From Pochonia chlamydosporia 170 (lineage: Eukaryota; Ascomycota; Sordariomycetes; Hypocreales; Clavicipitaceae): a stretch of DNA of 64,000 nucleotides. This document shows, one piece after another, positions 1-12,526 of the stretch (positions are counted from its first letter, which is position 1; every line of letters begins with the position of its first letter). The notes below the pieces were generated by a model. The model was given only the letters and a program-made list of their open reading frames with translations. It ran no database searches and was not told the origin of the DNA. A program made the translations under genes and the position numbers. The stretch is from NCBI RefSeq assembly GCF_001653235.2, contig NW_019154045.1:434001-498000 (forward strand), read 5' to 3'.

Positions 1-1865
1 TCCAGCGGCGTTCGCTCTAATGTGTTGGCTAGCAATCCATTTACAGGTACGTCGGGATTGCTTTGAGGAGAGATCAGTCATTCGTGTCCTCGTCGGCAGG
101 TTACAAGAACCATGTACTACATGGCCAGGACACAATGATGAGATCTCGAGTCACTGATGGGTTTCGAATTATGTGATCGAGTACTAACTGACTCGGCATC
201 ATAGCAATCTACCTCTTCTGGCAAACTGCTTACTATCAAATGAACAACCGGCTCTTGGAATACTTCAATTACATGCTGAGTAACAACAAGTCTACCTGTC
301 CCCATGCTGCCGAAGTCTCTGTACTTGGACGACGCATCATCGTGACCAGGGACCCCGAGCACATCAAAGCAGTCCTCACCAGCAAGTTTACCCAGTTCGG
401 TAAGGGACCGCAGTTTCATGACATCTGGGAACCTTTTCTTGGAGACAGCATCTTCACCACCGATGGAAAGCAATGGCAAGGCAGCCGAAGCTTGATCCGA
501 CCCATGTTCGTCAAGGACAGGGTTCGGGACTTGGATATTTTCGACCGATGGACGGACACACTGATTTCGCATATCCCCGGTGATGGACAGACTGTAGACA
601 TGTGCGACCTGTTCTATCGGATGACGCTGGATGTGACGACAGACTTTCTTCTTGGTGCAAGTGTTGGCAGCTTGGATAAGTATGTGCCGCCTATCCCAAC
701 TAAGAGTCAAGGACGGGAAATGTCTGACAAGGAGGACAGTCCTCGAAGCGAGTTTAGCAAGGCATTCACCGAAGTCCAACGAGCCCAGATGATTCTCACC
801 ATTCTTGCGTACGTATCCTGCCTACTAGTCAACACAGAGTTTACTACGTCCCAAACTTACAAAATCCGCTTAGCCCCTTCTGGCACGTCCTGCCCAAGAG
901 ACAGTACCACAAGGGCATCAAGAAGCTCGAAGAATTCATGAACCCGTATATCCAGGCGACCCTAAAGCTAAGCGACGAAGAGCTGGAGAAACTTTCCAAG
1001 TCCGATAAGGACTTCACGTTCCTTCACAATATCGCACTCTACTCCAAGGACCCCAAGGTCATCCGAGACCAGATCATGGCAGTGCTGTTGGCTGGGCGAG
1101 ATACCACTGCTTCTACCCTGTCCTGGACGTTGTACGAGCTCTGCAACTATCCTGCGATCTGGGCCAAGTTGCGACAGGAGGTTCTCGAAGTCGTCGGTCC
1201 TACCAAAACGCCAAGCTATGACGATCTCAAGAGTATGCGATATCTGAACCACGCCATCGACGAGACATTGCGTCTGTACCCTGCTGTTCCGTACAATTGG
1301 AGAGCCGCCGGTATGTGTACAGAGCTCCCATCCGTAGAAGCCACTGGTCGTCTGTGAAAGATTGAGACCCAAACGAGTCGATTTACTGACACTGCAATGA
1401 TCGTAGTTGCGAATACGACCCTGCCTGGACAAATCGGTCAACCCGACATTGCTGCAAACAACAGAGACATCATCCTCTACAGCACACTGGCCATGCAGCG
1501 CCGCCGAGATTTGTACCCGCCCGTCTCGGAGAAGTTCGCCGACCCGGATATTTACAGTCCCGATCGATGGGAGCACTGGACTCCCAAGCCGTGGCAGTAT
1601 GTACCGTTCAATGGTGGTCCTCGGATCTGCATTGGGCAGAACTTTGCCCTTACCGAGATGGCATTCGTCCGTAAGTAGTGCCACGATACGATAACTTCGC
1701 CCTGAAGTTGATGATTGTACTAATCGTTCGTAAGTGGTCCGCCTGCTGCAAAAGTACGAAAGAATCGAGTATCGTGGCGACTGGAACGCCCAATACCACA
1801 AGGCCGAAGTCGTAGGGTGCCCTGGACAAGGTGTACCGATGACCTTTTATGCGGCAAAGAACTAG
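1..1865 (+). CDS. Cytochrome P450, CYP52-like (5' end cut by window edge)
   Basis: Five exons inferred: 1-46, 205-808, 874-1310, 1407-1670 and 1735-1865, all with GT-AG introns that keep one frame. They give about 493 residues, with the N-terminal anchor probably lost at the window edge. Seen: the I-helix AGRDTT, the K-helix ETLR, and the heme loop FNGGPRICIGQNFALTEM with its Cys ligand. The form of the heme loop and the C-terminal layout resemble the CYP52 group, which omega-hydroxylates alkanes and fatty acids at the ER membrane using a P450 reductase. Substrate is inferred from family only. Intron 1 (47-204) contains a clear GTACTAAC branch-like site. The first exon is the least certain part because it starts at the edge. 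An F-box-like gene follows on the same strand. Confidence 0.88.
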
Positions 1866-2622
1866 CCTGCTTAATTATGATACCAGATCAATTAGTACAG
1901 AAGTGACAAACAAAAACAAGAAACAACAAAGAGAAGTAACTGTGAAATAAACTTGCAAGGCGGAGACCTGCCCCGTGTTCTGCGAGCTAAATCCTTGAAC
2001 GGCCCACGAGTCGGACTTGAAGGGAGCCATTTTGAAGAACATCAGATGTTTCATCCTTTTACAAGTATCGGCCCGTTACAGTAGCATGCGTCGCAATGGC
2101 CACACTGGGCAGGATAGTGTCGACAAGGTGCTGAATGACCACTGGATGGCCTGCAATCTGTGTGTGACGATCACTAGTTAGTTCAGATTTCTCAGATCTT
2201 ATAACAACGAAATCAGTCTAAACATGTCAAGGGAAAACCCACGTGCCCCTTTAAATGCCCTTATTTGGAAACTACCCAAGCATGCAGCACGGGAAACCTG
2301 CATTGCATCTTGCCATCATCGTCAAGATTAGGTATCCAATACGAGCAGAACGACGACCTGCACGGACATGGACATGGACGCTATGTCAACCCTCCCATTA
2401 CAGTATGCTCTGCGGCTGGGCTGAGTAATCTCCACGCTATATTAAAGCCCTTCCCGGGGGATGGCGCTTTGGTCCCCAATATATTGACCAGACCAGATGG
2501 GTCAAGCAGTTTACAAGCGCTGGGCCGAGCAAAGCGGCTTGAGCTGAACTTGACTTTGGCCCACTCTAACCAAACTTAACTGAAGCATCATCGGAACATC
2601 TTGTCGGTTTCGCAGAAGGAAA
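1866..2622. other. Intergenic, P450 to F-box gene
   Basis: Holds the P450 3' flank and the promoter side of the F-box-like gene. A TATA-like gctatattaaag lies near 2435. No recognisable coding exon or repeat was seen. Confidence 0.6.
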
Positions 2623-3672
2623 ATGAGTAATCAGGATCTTACCGATGATGAGATTAGACTCTACACCTATAACGAGCCTCTGAACGACAACTACGTCTAT
2701 GTGTACCACCTGGATGCGATCGATCTTGAATCACGGCTGCCCCTTGATGTGGGTCGACATGATGCCGGATACGGGGCCGGGCTTGGGGGCTTGAACCGAC
2801 TGCCGAGAGAGTTGCTCATCCGAGTGTTGCTAATCTTGGATATACCGACCTTGACTGCGTTCCGGGCTGTGAATAAGCACACCATGAAGACAGTCGACTC
2901 GCTGTACGAGTATTCCATGGTTACCAAATACTGCCCTGACATCCTTCGTGCGATTCTTGCGCTGGACGCTCGAGCATATGGATTAGGGCGGTTGTTTGAG
3001 ACACTCTGCAAGACACCCTGTCGATGGTGTTGTGAGTTTGGGGGGTTGGTACATCTGTACACATGCGAGAGGACGTGCGAGTCTTGCTCGTGCTACATAA
3101 TGAATACCCCGGTTTCAATACAAGAAGCAGCACGAATTACAAAGTTGCCACACGACAAAGTAAAGGGCTCGTATCCTTCCATCCGATCTCTTCCCGGGTA
3201 CTACGGCTATAAGAGACCAGATCCAGAGGATATGCAAGTTGTACAACAAAGACTACTATTGTTTGACTCACTCACCCTGCACGGCGGAGTTGCTGGAAAA
3301 GTCAAACTGGTTGGGCCAGAGTCCATCAGCAAACTTCTCCCAGACGATGACGAGCAAGACACTCGATTCATGGGCCTCATATCCGCGCCATACTTTGAAG
3401 AGTCACGAGACGGCAAGAAGAAGCACGTGGCAAACTGGGGATACTATTGTGCCGCATGCCGGTGTCAGGGGCGATCCGTTTTGCAGAAGTTTACTCGACG
3501 AGGGCTCGTGGAGCATATTCAAGAAGACGGCCAAATACTATGGGAGAAAGGGAATGAGATATATGACATAACGAGTCCTGCTGCTGCTGGCAGCACTCCG
3601 GGTAATTTGAGGGAGGAAGGATACCGGGCGAGACACGATGATCCCCACGTTGAAGTAGATGTGGGTGATTAA
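2623..3672 (+). CDS. F-box-like hypothetical protein with Cys cluster
   Basis: Single exon, 349 residues. An F-box-like stretch sits at about residues 58-95 (LNRLPRELLIRVLLILDIPTL, then a second helix with RAVNK). F-box proteins are usually substrate adaptors of SCF ubiquitin ligases that bind Skp1. A Cys-rich block at about residues 133-162 and a further CAAC pair near residue 273 may bind zinc; this fold was not recognised. The start has a purine-rich context (aaaATGa) and no in-frame upstream ATG was noticed. The C-terminus is acidic and probably disordered. Role and target are unknown; the F-box call rests on motif shape alone. Confidence 0.72.
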   Translation: MSNQDLTDDEIRLYTYNEPLNDNYVYVYHLDAIDLESRLPLDVGRHDAGYGAGLGGLNRLPRELLIRVLLILDIPTLTAFRAVNKHTMKTVDSLYEYSMVTKYCPDILRAILALDARAYGLGRLFETLCKTPCRWCCEFGGLVHLYTCERTCESCSCYIMNTPVSIQEAARITKLPHDKVKGSYPSIRSLPGYYGYKRPDPEDMQVVQQRLLLFDSLTLHGGVAGKVKLVGPESISKLLPDDDEQDTRFMGLISAPYFEESRDGKKKHVANWGYYCAACRCQGRSVLQKFTRRGLVEHIQEDGQILWEKGNEIYDITSPAAAGSTPGNLREEGYRARHDDPHVEVDVGD

Positions 3673-3859
3673 ATCTCGACACGATGCTTCCAAAATGGCA
3701 ATTATTGTCAAGTCATCTCTACCGTGTCGTGTATGTATACAAAAGAGAACCCTCGGTTTTCTTTGACCTCCTTCTCTACTTTTTATTACGCAACGCCTGT
3801 TAGATACCCCGAACGACGAAATGCAATGAAACGTCCTTCACTCATCATGTCCCTGTCTC

Positions 3860-5075
3860 TTATGCTTTTGCATGATACCACGTGCCTTTTCTTACAATAG
3901 CAGCTTCGTCATCATCCTCCCTCGAAGAATTGTCGTACTCAACATGCGTCTCAAACGCCTTTTGCACGTATATTCCCCCATTCTTTTGGTTACTCGTATG
4001 CATATCATCCAGCGGTATCGACTCCGCTACCATGATGGTCCGTGATTGTGAGCCGAGTGCATAGTCATTGTGCTGGTTGCTCCGTACATTTTTGCCGTAT
4101 TTCTGACTCGACTTGCCGTTGGATGCGTACTTTTTGACACTGCGTGTAAGGAGGGCCTTCAATGGGGGCAGAGAGCCAACGATGACGGCGGTTGATGTCT
4201 CGACAGCTCCCCAGATAGCAAGACCGATGAGGTCGACCTTTTGGTTGACGATAACTTGGGTCATGCGTACGATTGCGACGCATATAATCAAGACGGCTAG
4301 GCTGAATGCGACACCGAGGCCAATCTTTTTCTTGATGTTGAGCTGCAGAGATGGGAGAAGCGCGATCGGCAGAGCCATGATGATGAGGTCAGTAGCCACA
4401 TCAAGACTCGTCGAAAAAAGCACATTAAAGCGCTGTCTCCAGAGTTCGATTTCAGAGTCACATTTTCCTAGATACAAAGTACGCACAGTCAATTACTCGG
4501 GTCGTCTGCTGGTTGGTGGAAAGAAATGAGAAGCACTCACCCGCAACAAAGTAATCCGACGGGGGAGAACATGTCAAAGCACTGGAAACCACACATCCGA
4601 CATACGCTAGAAATGTGAACAGTGCAACTCCATACCACACTCTGCGATAAATTGCAAAGGGCTTGACCAGGCGGTAGAAAACGGCCAGGAAACTGGCCTT
4701 GACGGACCAGAGGACCGTCCAAAATAGTTTGATGATGGGGAATTGCCACCGGGATAATTGTACCGACAGCTCAGGGGTATCCGCGGTGACCTCTATTCTG
4801 CCTGCTATGAGATACGTCACATAATAGAGGGAAGGTATTTGTTCCGTCTGAAGAATCGCCATGGTGAGGAGGCACAGCCATGCCCAACTCATCCACCAGT
4901 CGTCGGCAAGAAGCATTCGGTTTTGTCGCCATCTGACGGCAAGTCGTACGGCGACGAAGCAAGTTGCAACTGAGAAGCATGTCCACACTATTGCTGTGAG
5001 TCGGGGTCTGTCGATGTGTTGTGCTGTCCCGGTTAATGGCGCATTCGGGTTGGCCTTTGGCATTTGACCAGACAT
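3860..5075 (-). CDS. SAT4/rhodopsin-like seven-TM integral membrane protein
   Basis: Two exons on the minus strand: 5075-4541 and 4467-3860, separated by a 73-base intron (gtgagt...ctag), giving 380 residues. Several hydrophobic helices are visible. The ADDWWM motif after the second helix, the Cys-containing loop near ALTCSPPSDYF and the run of helices ending in GSLPPLKALLTRSVKKY match the fungal rhodopsin-like family often annotated as integral membrane protein or SAT4-like (PF20684). The cytoplasmic tail is polar. The first ATG in frame is at 5075; the codons just upstream are open but lack ATG. Family function is not established; some members carry an extracellular CFEM domain, absent here. 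It is convergent with the F-box-like gene. Confidence 0.82.
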
Positions 5076-8057
5076 GATTCCACGATATCGCAATCCACCG
5101 TATCGCAATCGAAGAAAATCGAAGAAGGGTGGCAGCTACTGGCCCGGAAATAACCGTCGTCAATGCATACAACCGTTTCTTTGCAGTGTTGTTTTCTCTG
5201 TGGTATTTGTCGTTGGCTAAGTTGAAGCTTGTGGGATCGATATGAACGCCTGGTCAAGAATCTCCCTGGGAAAGTCGAGCAGTAACAGATGAAGAAGGCC
5301 CACAGAGTCCAAATGGGAACAATGCAGTTAAATGCAAGTGACACGAGGGTGTGGCTCCTCCTGAAAACTTCAGTGTATGCAGCCAGTTTATGAAGAAACC
5401 ACACAACGATATCTACCGAGAATAGATTCGTCCCAGGGGGATGTACAGTGGGGGCTCAAAAGTATTTTAACTTGTAAAAGGTATCACGTATCGCATTATA
5501 TGCTTACACATACCGAGATGTATTAGTGTATACTTGGTTTTGGGCAAAATACCTTTTACCACAGACTGTGCATGTATGAATAAAGTCGTGGACTGTTCAA
5601 ACTTTTGAAAGCAGAAATGTACAGCTTTATCATGCAGTACACCATTTCGTCCCCTCAAAGAATAGCAGATACTTTCTAGGAACTGGGAACCAGATACCTC
5701 ACGTCAGGCGAGTAGTAAGCCATACAGTTGCGGCAGGCCACAACCCTGTTGCCTCTTCCACATGCAGTTTCGCAAGCCACGACAACTTCAAATGTAAAAC
5801 AAGAGGGTTACTTTGGCTGCCAAACTCAGCGATACTATTTTCACCTGCATATTGAAGCCAGGGGTTTCCTTTCCCCTGGGCAGTTTCTGGCGCCGAGTTC
5901 CAGAATCGTCAGCAATAGCACCGGACAATGTCCCCTTCACGGTTTGCCTGTGGCGCTTTTGTTATTTAAACTAGTCTAAATTGCTCTCGGTGGCCGTTAC
6001 GTGCGGTAAACTCGCGTCTCTATTATCATATAATGAACTCGTATAGGCTGGCCTCTGAATTTCTCAAAGAGCTTCCACCAAGTAAAGTCTGGCGTAAAGC
6101 AATGAACGAGCTAGAGCGGAAAATTAATGCTGAGGGCTTTCAACTCAAGCGCAACCAGGATCGGATCTCCATTTCCCCGCTGACTGGACAATTTGTCTGC
6201 ATTTCTGCCATTGATTGGGCATCAGATACCTTGTCGCCCTCATGCGTTGCTTGGCCCTGGCCTGGAATGGCGTGAGATGTGTGGCTTCGACAGGGGAGTT
6301 TGGCCCTTCAACTCCAGGCTAAACCTTCTTGCAGCTTGGCTTTGGGCTAAGGTTGACTTTGAGATGGACCAGGGCCGGGTCCATCGTGTCAGCACCAAGA
6401 TTGCTTCAACTTGGCCCCCTTCAAAAACGCACATGGATGCACACAACTACTGACAAGGCCCTGAATGGTTTACAGACCTCTGCCCTGTCCGCCGGCCTTC
6501 CCCGTCCCTTGTTCCGTCAAGGCTGTTTCATTGAACGTTGGTGTTGGTGGCGTGCAGACCTCAATCCTTTTGACATGGGCAAGAATTGCGCTATCAACCA
6601 ACACTTGCTCGCTTACACCAAGAAAACATATGAATGTCAAGATGTCAAGGGGGTTTGAGTGATTTTTTGGCATTTGCTGCCCAGTATTTTGTCAAGAAAA
6701 TTACAGGCCTTTCAACTAGCAGTTGACTGGTTTTCTTCAAGTCAAACCCAGTTCAGGCGACTAATTGACTGGACCAACAGCCAAGATGCATGGCGCCGAT
6801 CTCTGGCCGGTCCTGCTGCTGTCATTCAACTTCTCCTGCGTGTTAGGGAATAGCCAGTCTGGCGATCGGGCACTTTTGCCGTTTCTTTATATTTATGGGT
6901 CATGAATCACTTCATCGCCCATTTTGTCAACCCACTTTCCGATGCAAAGTCCCAGTGAGTCTGCAAAGGATGTAACCATTCGCAACCACCAGATCCCATC
7001 TTCAACATGATGGCAACCTTCCGCAGTCTGTAGCATGGAGTGGACCTGTGCGGATGGCATTTGGGGGCTATCAGTATGCCAGCAGCACCAAGGAATGAGG
7101 CGCACCGGAACCTGGTTCTCGGAACCACATGCAGAAACGATGCCTCAACTTGTTGCTCGACGCATAAACTAACACCCCAAATACACTAGCTTGCAGAGAC
7201 GACATATGGATGCTGGTAGCGTCATTAGCCAGGGACTCGAGTTCATAAACCACGCAGGTCGTTCATTGTCCTCCGTCAATACACCCCTGAAGCTTAACAC
7301 ATGTGTTATACAATACGTATTTGGTCAACTGCATGAACATGGTTCTTAAAGGCTCAAATTTCAGGTTACATTGCTCGCTTCGATCGTGACCATACGGCTT
7401 CACCTCCACTTTTAGCCTAAGTCTTGCTGACCCAGGGTTTTGGGTTGTCATCCAGGTACCGTTTTATGCTCGTATTGAACTGCTCAACTTGTAATTATGT
7501 ACGGCGTGCTCTATGCTTGTTGTTATGAATCCGGAGGACTAGCCGACCCAGATTGGGAAAGCCTCCGTCCTGAGATTAATATCGATTTCTGAAGCTTCCC
7601 CTTTCCACCCATGGATATAACTTTCCGAGCCGCGATTGCGGACTTTGGACGGACCCGCGAGACACTAGCACGTGGATGGTAGCCAAGACCTGTCGCCAGT
7701 TCTGCCATTCCAGAAATGATTGGAGAGAATGTCTAGAATGGGAGATGCTGTCTGGGATGACTGTGCTTAGTGGCGCTGCAAGCTTCCAATCCTCATCCTC
7801 AAGTCGTGGAGCTCCCCTTCCAACGTTGCTCCGCGCAAGCAAGTTGATCCCCAAGTCGGCCGAAGTGCCAAACTCATCGCGTGTGGGGGCAGGGTTTAAT
7901 CCGATCTAATAAAACGTCAACATCTCGCCCGTAAATCCGGAACATCTTACAAGCCTTGTGGTGGGATTCTTCTCCTCTGTCGTCGTGAGTGTCCGGGCAA
8001 TCGTGATATCACCACGGGACCAAAGTCAAATACTGTCGTCTTTAAGAACTCGTCACG
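5076..8057. other. Long intergenic stretch (about 3 kb)
   Basis: Contains only short, unconvincing open frames, for example 6033-6275 and 7576-7854, without splice partners that lengthen them. One exact CAGTTGAC word lies at 6720-6727 with related TTGACTGG words nearby. The last part before 8058 is the promoter side of the flavoprotein gene. No transposon ends or long repeats were seen by eye. Confidence 0.5.
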
Positions 8058-9939
8058 ATGAGGATTTACTCTTTGGTGTCACTCCTTCCGCTCTTGGCTG
8101 GGGTCTCTGGTCAAGAGGACATCGAAACAAGCTCATATGCTGAGAGTTTTCTTCCAAAATGCAGATGCGTACGTCAACAATAATGGTCGCTACTCTTCGA
8201 TGGCAGAACGCCAAAAAGCTAACAAATCAACGGCAACATAGGTTCCCGGTGACAAGTGCTGGCCAAGCAAGCTAGAATGGGAGGCTTTCAACTTCCTTCT
8301 TGGAGACAAGCTCATCAAGTCTGAGCCCATCGCGGAATCATGCTACGACGGCCCGCACAAGGACCTCACGCAATGCGCCTACGTCAACAAGATGTGGCCA
8401 GACCAAGACTTCCAGACAGAGAAGCCAATTGGACGACCGTATCCTTATAACATTACTTGTGCGCCCATTGACTACGCCGCCGGAGAGAAGCCCACGACCT
8501 GCACCTTGGGCCAGCTTCCCACGTACGCCGTCAATGCCACGTCTCGTTATCACATTTTGTCTGCGCTTCTCTTTGCCAGATTGCGCAATATCCGGGTCAC
8601 TGTTGCCAGCACCGGACATGACCTCCTCGGCCGTGCTGATGGCTATGGTAGTCTTGAGATTTGGCTTCGCAACTTCCGCAACAGCATCGATTTTCAGAAG
8701 ACGTACTCGTCCGCCAACAGATGCTCTAAGTCCGGCTGGACAGGGAGTGCCATACGCATCGACGGCGCTTGGCAATGGCGCGATGTGTACAAGGTAGCCA
8801 AGAAGAATAATGTCATTGTCGTTGGCGGTGGTTCCATTTCGCCTGGTGCTACAGGTGGATGGCCATCGGGAGGTGGTCATGGTCCGGCTTCTCGCAACTA
8901 CGGCCTTGGAGCCGATCAGATTCTTGAGGCAGAGGTTATGCTTGCTGACGGACGCATTGTCATTGCAAATCACTGCTCCAATGCTGATCTCTTCAAAGCT
9001 CTTCGAGGAGGCGGCCCTGGATACGGCATTGTCCTTGGAACCACGGTTAAAGCACACCCCAACGTTGACGTTGTGACGGCTCACAGACTTGCCATCGCAC
9101 CTCTTCATCAGACGCCTAACAACTCGGACCTGTTGGACGCTGTGGCCCTCCTAGTTCAGGCATATCCTCAGTTGAACGACAAAGGATACTCTGGATACGC
9201 GTTCTGGTTCCGCAATTTCCCCGTGATCTTTATCGGTGGTCAAAAATCCGGATACACTCATGGTATCTGGACCATTGGCAAGGGACGAAAGGAGGCGGAG
9301 GCTGCTTTTGCCCCAGTCCGACAAAGTCTGGATAAGCTCAAGGACAAGCTGTTCATCAACGAGACGTATGCCACTTACAATGATTATTGGTCCTTCTATG
9401 AGGCAGAGTCCGGCCTTTACGATCCTGCCGGCCAAACATCTCTCCTTACCTCCCGCATGATCGACGCCCCTTCGGTTTCTGACTACAAAAAGGTCCGAGA
9501 AGCGGTCGAGGTTATGAGCGGTCAGCCAGAGGAAATCGCATCAAATGTGATCCTGCTCGTCTCTGGCGGCCAGGTCTTCAAGGACGCCGCAGACAAAACA
9601 TCTGGGCTCAACCCAGCATGGCGCAAGTCCCCCTTCGTCATGGTCACTGGACGAGGGATTCCAAAGGTAGCCAGCAACGAGATTCGAAAGGCTGTCGTCG
9701 ACGACATCACCTTTGTCAAGGGCGCTGCGAGCAAGAAACTTGCCCCAAATACGGGAGGATACATGAACGAAGGCAACCGCCATGATCCAGATTACATCAA
9801 GGCATTCTATGGTGACGCCTATCCAGGTCACTTGGCCGCCAAGAGAAAGTATGATCCTTTTGGTGTGTTTTACTGCCCGACCTGTGTCGGCGCTGAGGCG
9901 TTTGTCGATCGCCCAGACGGAGCATTGTGTAGAGCATGA
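8058..9939 (+). CDS. Secreted FAD-linked oxidase, isoamyl-alcohol-oxidase-like (BBE family)
   Basis: Two exons: 8058-8168 and 8242-9939, giving 602 residues. A signal peptide of about 18 residues ends at AGVSG. The segment CRCVPGDKCWPS after it, then NATSRYHILSALLFARLRNIRV, STGHDLLGR and SGGGHGPASRNYGLGADQI, fit the FAD_binding_4 fold of fungal isoamyl alcohol oxidase and 6-hydroxynicotine-oxidase-like enzymes. The C-terminal YDPFGVFYCPTCVGAE is the BBE segment. The GHD His is the usual 8-alpha-histidyl FAD anchor. No Cys is seen at the second (cysteinyl) anchor position (GGGSISPGATGG), so single covalent attachment is inferred. The substrate is unknown. Several N-glycosylation sites agree with secretion. 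Confidence 0.87.
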
Positions 9940-11367
9940 TAATGCGACGTAGTTTCAGATGAGCTTCTCTTTGTCCTCGTTACTTATTCTGTATATTAGA
10001 CTTACTAGTAACTCGTCGATGTATATAGCATAGACCAGGGAGTAATAATGCGCCCAACATGAGAATCTGCAATACACTTTGCTTTGACTCCAAGTGAGTT
10101 GATGGCATGTCCATATGACGATGCTGACGTAGGCCGTGGCCTGGAACCATTGAAGTGTACGGTTTCAATGTTGGCAGTAAGCATGCTTACCACAAAGCAC
10201 CAGGTTTATCGCATTTCTGTCGATCAATGCATCCAAGGGAGTCGACGTGGGACTCGGCATTCGCGTTGGTTAGTTCGGGTCGCCGCGCGTGCAGAGGACA
10301 GGTGTGGAAATTGGCTGTAGATCTGCTGCACGAAAGGATTCAAGGTCAGCAGGTCATTGGAAACCGCCAATTCAAGCCCAAAGTCAGGGTTCAATGTTTG
10401 TGCTGTGCAACCTTGGGGCCTGGGGAAGAGGACTGGAAGACTGGACCAGTTGACGTGAGCCATCGTTAACTGACTTGAGTTTCCACGTTGAAGTCGTTTC
10501 AGACCGAAAAAGGAAACTGCCGCTTGTTGGTGATGCGAGGGGCTCACGGTGGCTCCTGCCTCCACTGTGGCCAGGTGGCTTGGGCACCTCCAGGTGTCTG
10601 GTCCACAAGGTGCATGTCTGATGTCCAAATGCATCTGGAAACCAGCATATGAGGCGTCAATCAGTCAAGCGAGCATCAGGCCGTCTGACTCCGGCAGCGG
10701 CTCTGGCAGCACAGGTCAACTGGTGTCTGGTTGCTGACGAGGACTCGGACTCTGAATGATTATTCCTCCTGCATATCTCTATATGCAAGTGGTCAAGTCC
10801 TGCTCAAGCTTCGTCTGACTGATGTGAACGGCCTGGCGTCCTCTGTCTCACGCATCTCAGACTGTTACTCCATCAAATCCCGGATTTTACGGGGTTCCAT
10901 CCAGTCAAGGTTGATCCTCTCTGCCGTCATTCTCTGTGCCACTCGGCCTCCGCCTCAACCGACTCGCACGACTAGCCAGCCCGGTCAAGTGCCATTTCCT
11001 TCCCAAATCTCCAATCCTCAGTCCAGCCTGTCCTTCTGGCCACCTCCACCTTCAACCAGTTCCATCCATCGGACCGCTCTGTCACAACTGTCGCAGTCTC
11101 TCTCTGTCGACAGCCAACTTACCTCGCTTCTTTTTATTTCACTTTCATCTCTGTACCAGAATTTGCATCAACCCAGCTCAATAAAGTCGTCCGGTCTGCG
11201 GTCAAACAGCGCCGCTCGTGTGCGTTGCGTGTCGTCATCGATCGGGGAACCATCCACTCGTTGAATCCACACGGCGGCGCTATTCTGTTCTTCGAGACCA
11301 CTCCCTTGACAATCCCGTCCATCATCGCCCCCGACTTCTCCTTTCCATTTCCAAATTTTTGCCCACC
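9940..11367. other. Intergenic with C/T-rich leader of the Mpv17-family gene
   Basis: From about 10900 to 11360 the plus strand is strongly C/T-rich, as in promoters and leaders of highly expressed fungal genes. Two exact CAGTTGAC words occur at 10447-10454 and, inverted, 10715-10722. No coding exon was recognised. Confidence 0.55.
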
Positions 11368-12526
11368 ATGTCCTGGGAACTTACCAGGCGACGGATATCC
11401 CGCTCCGTCAACGAAAAATACCTTTTCGGTCGCATTGTGAGTACTGCCAGAACACCCACGACCAAAGTTCCAGTCCCAAACTGGCTTGACTCATCCGCCA
11501 TTATTTGCCTGCATTCCTCTTATCTTCAAGCGGCGCCTCTTCTGGACCCCATGCAAGTCCTCACGAACAGACCTCATTGTTTCTGTTGCGCACTGCCTGA
11601 CATTTAGAACTATTCTGACTCTATCTCCTCCCAGCCGATTCTACACGCCGTCGTATTCTTAATCGAGATGGCTCTCGTCGCTCGATTGACGGCGAGATTC
11701 AACACGTACTATGAAGAACGACCTCGTATGTCTATTCACATGCATCAGCAATTGCGATACATTCCCGTTACAATTCCCGAGACATGACTAACAGTTATCC
11801 CGGACAAAAGTCATGACCATGATGGTCACAAATGCTATCCTGGGTGGCATTGCCGATACCGTTGCGCAGAGCATCACTGCCATTCGAACGCGCGCCTCTC
11901 GCAAAAGTGTGAGCTCAGATAAGGACGAGTTTGCGATCGAGATACATGAACTCAGCCGTAAGAGTGCGGACTTTGAGCGCGACTTTGTCCCCGATTCGAA
12001 GGCACTACCTCCAAGCTTTGATTTTGAGCGCTTGACCCGATTCATGGCCTACGGTTTCTGTGTCGCTCCTCTCCAATTCAAATGGTTTCGATTCCTTGAG
12101 AGGGCCTTTCCGATGACCAAGACGAGCGCATTCGGTCCCGCCATGAAGCGTGTGGTGTTTGACCAGTTTGTTTATGCTCCCTTTGGTGTGGGCTTATTCT
12201 TTGTGGCCATGACTGTTGCTGAAGGAGGCGGACGTCGTGCGGTTAGCAGCAAGCTTCGCGACATGTATGTGCCGACGCTAAAGGCCAACTACGTGGTGTG
12301 GCCTGCTGTGCAGATTGTCAATTTCCGCCTCATGCCGGTGCAGTTCCAACTGGTACGTTTTTTTCCTTTTTGTGCCCCTTTGTCGTTTTAGTATCAATTG
12401 TTCAGCGCCTGGCCAAAAGGTCGCATTGGATGTTAGCTCTAAACTAACTTGTGCTCAAAGCCATTTGTCTCGACGATCGGTATCGCTTGGACGGCGTACT
12501 TGTCGCTCACCAACGCCTCCGACTAG
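11368..12526 (+). CDS. Mpv17/PMP22 family membrane protein
   Basis: Four exons: 11368-11436, 11635-11725, 11811-12352 and 12461-12526, 255 residues. The segment RFNTYYEERPLMTMMVTNAI then GGIADTVAQS is the family N-terminal signature, and WPAVQIVNFRLMPVQFQLP is the C-terminal one. Members are small four-helix proteins of the inner mitochondrial or peroxisomal membrane, thought to form channels or support membrane homeostasis. A polar insert of about 45 residues (IRTRAS to FDFERL) follows the first conserved helix, longer than in canonical Mpv17. The start at 11368 has a strong CCACCATGT context and gives an Arg-rich N-terminus. An alternative start is the ATG at 11668 in exon 2, giving 221 residues and leaving exon 1 as leader. 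Confidence 0.83.

Noticed and set aside
968..1801. 277-residue open frame on the minus strand
   Set aside because: Antisense shadow of the P450 exons, whose motifs and splice sites are clear on the plus strand.
6033..6275. 80-residue plus-strand open frame
   Set aside because: Short, isolated, no recognisable domain.
8338..9108. 256-residue minus-strand open frame
   Set aside because: Antisense to the FAD oxidase gene; no family resemblance.
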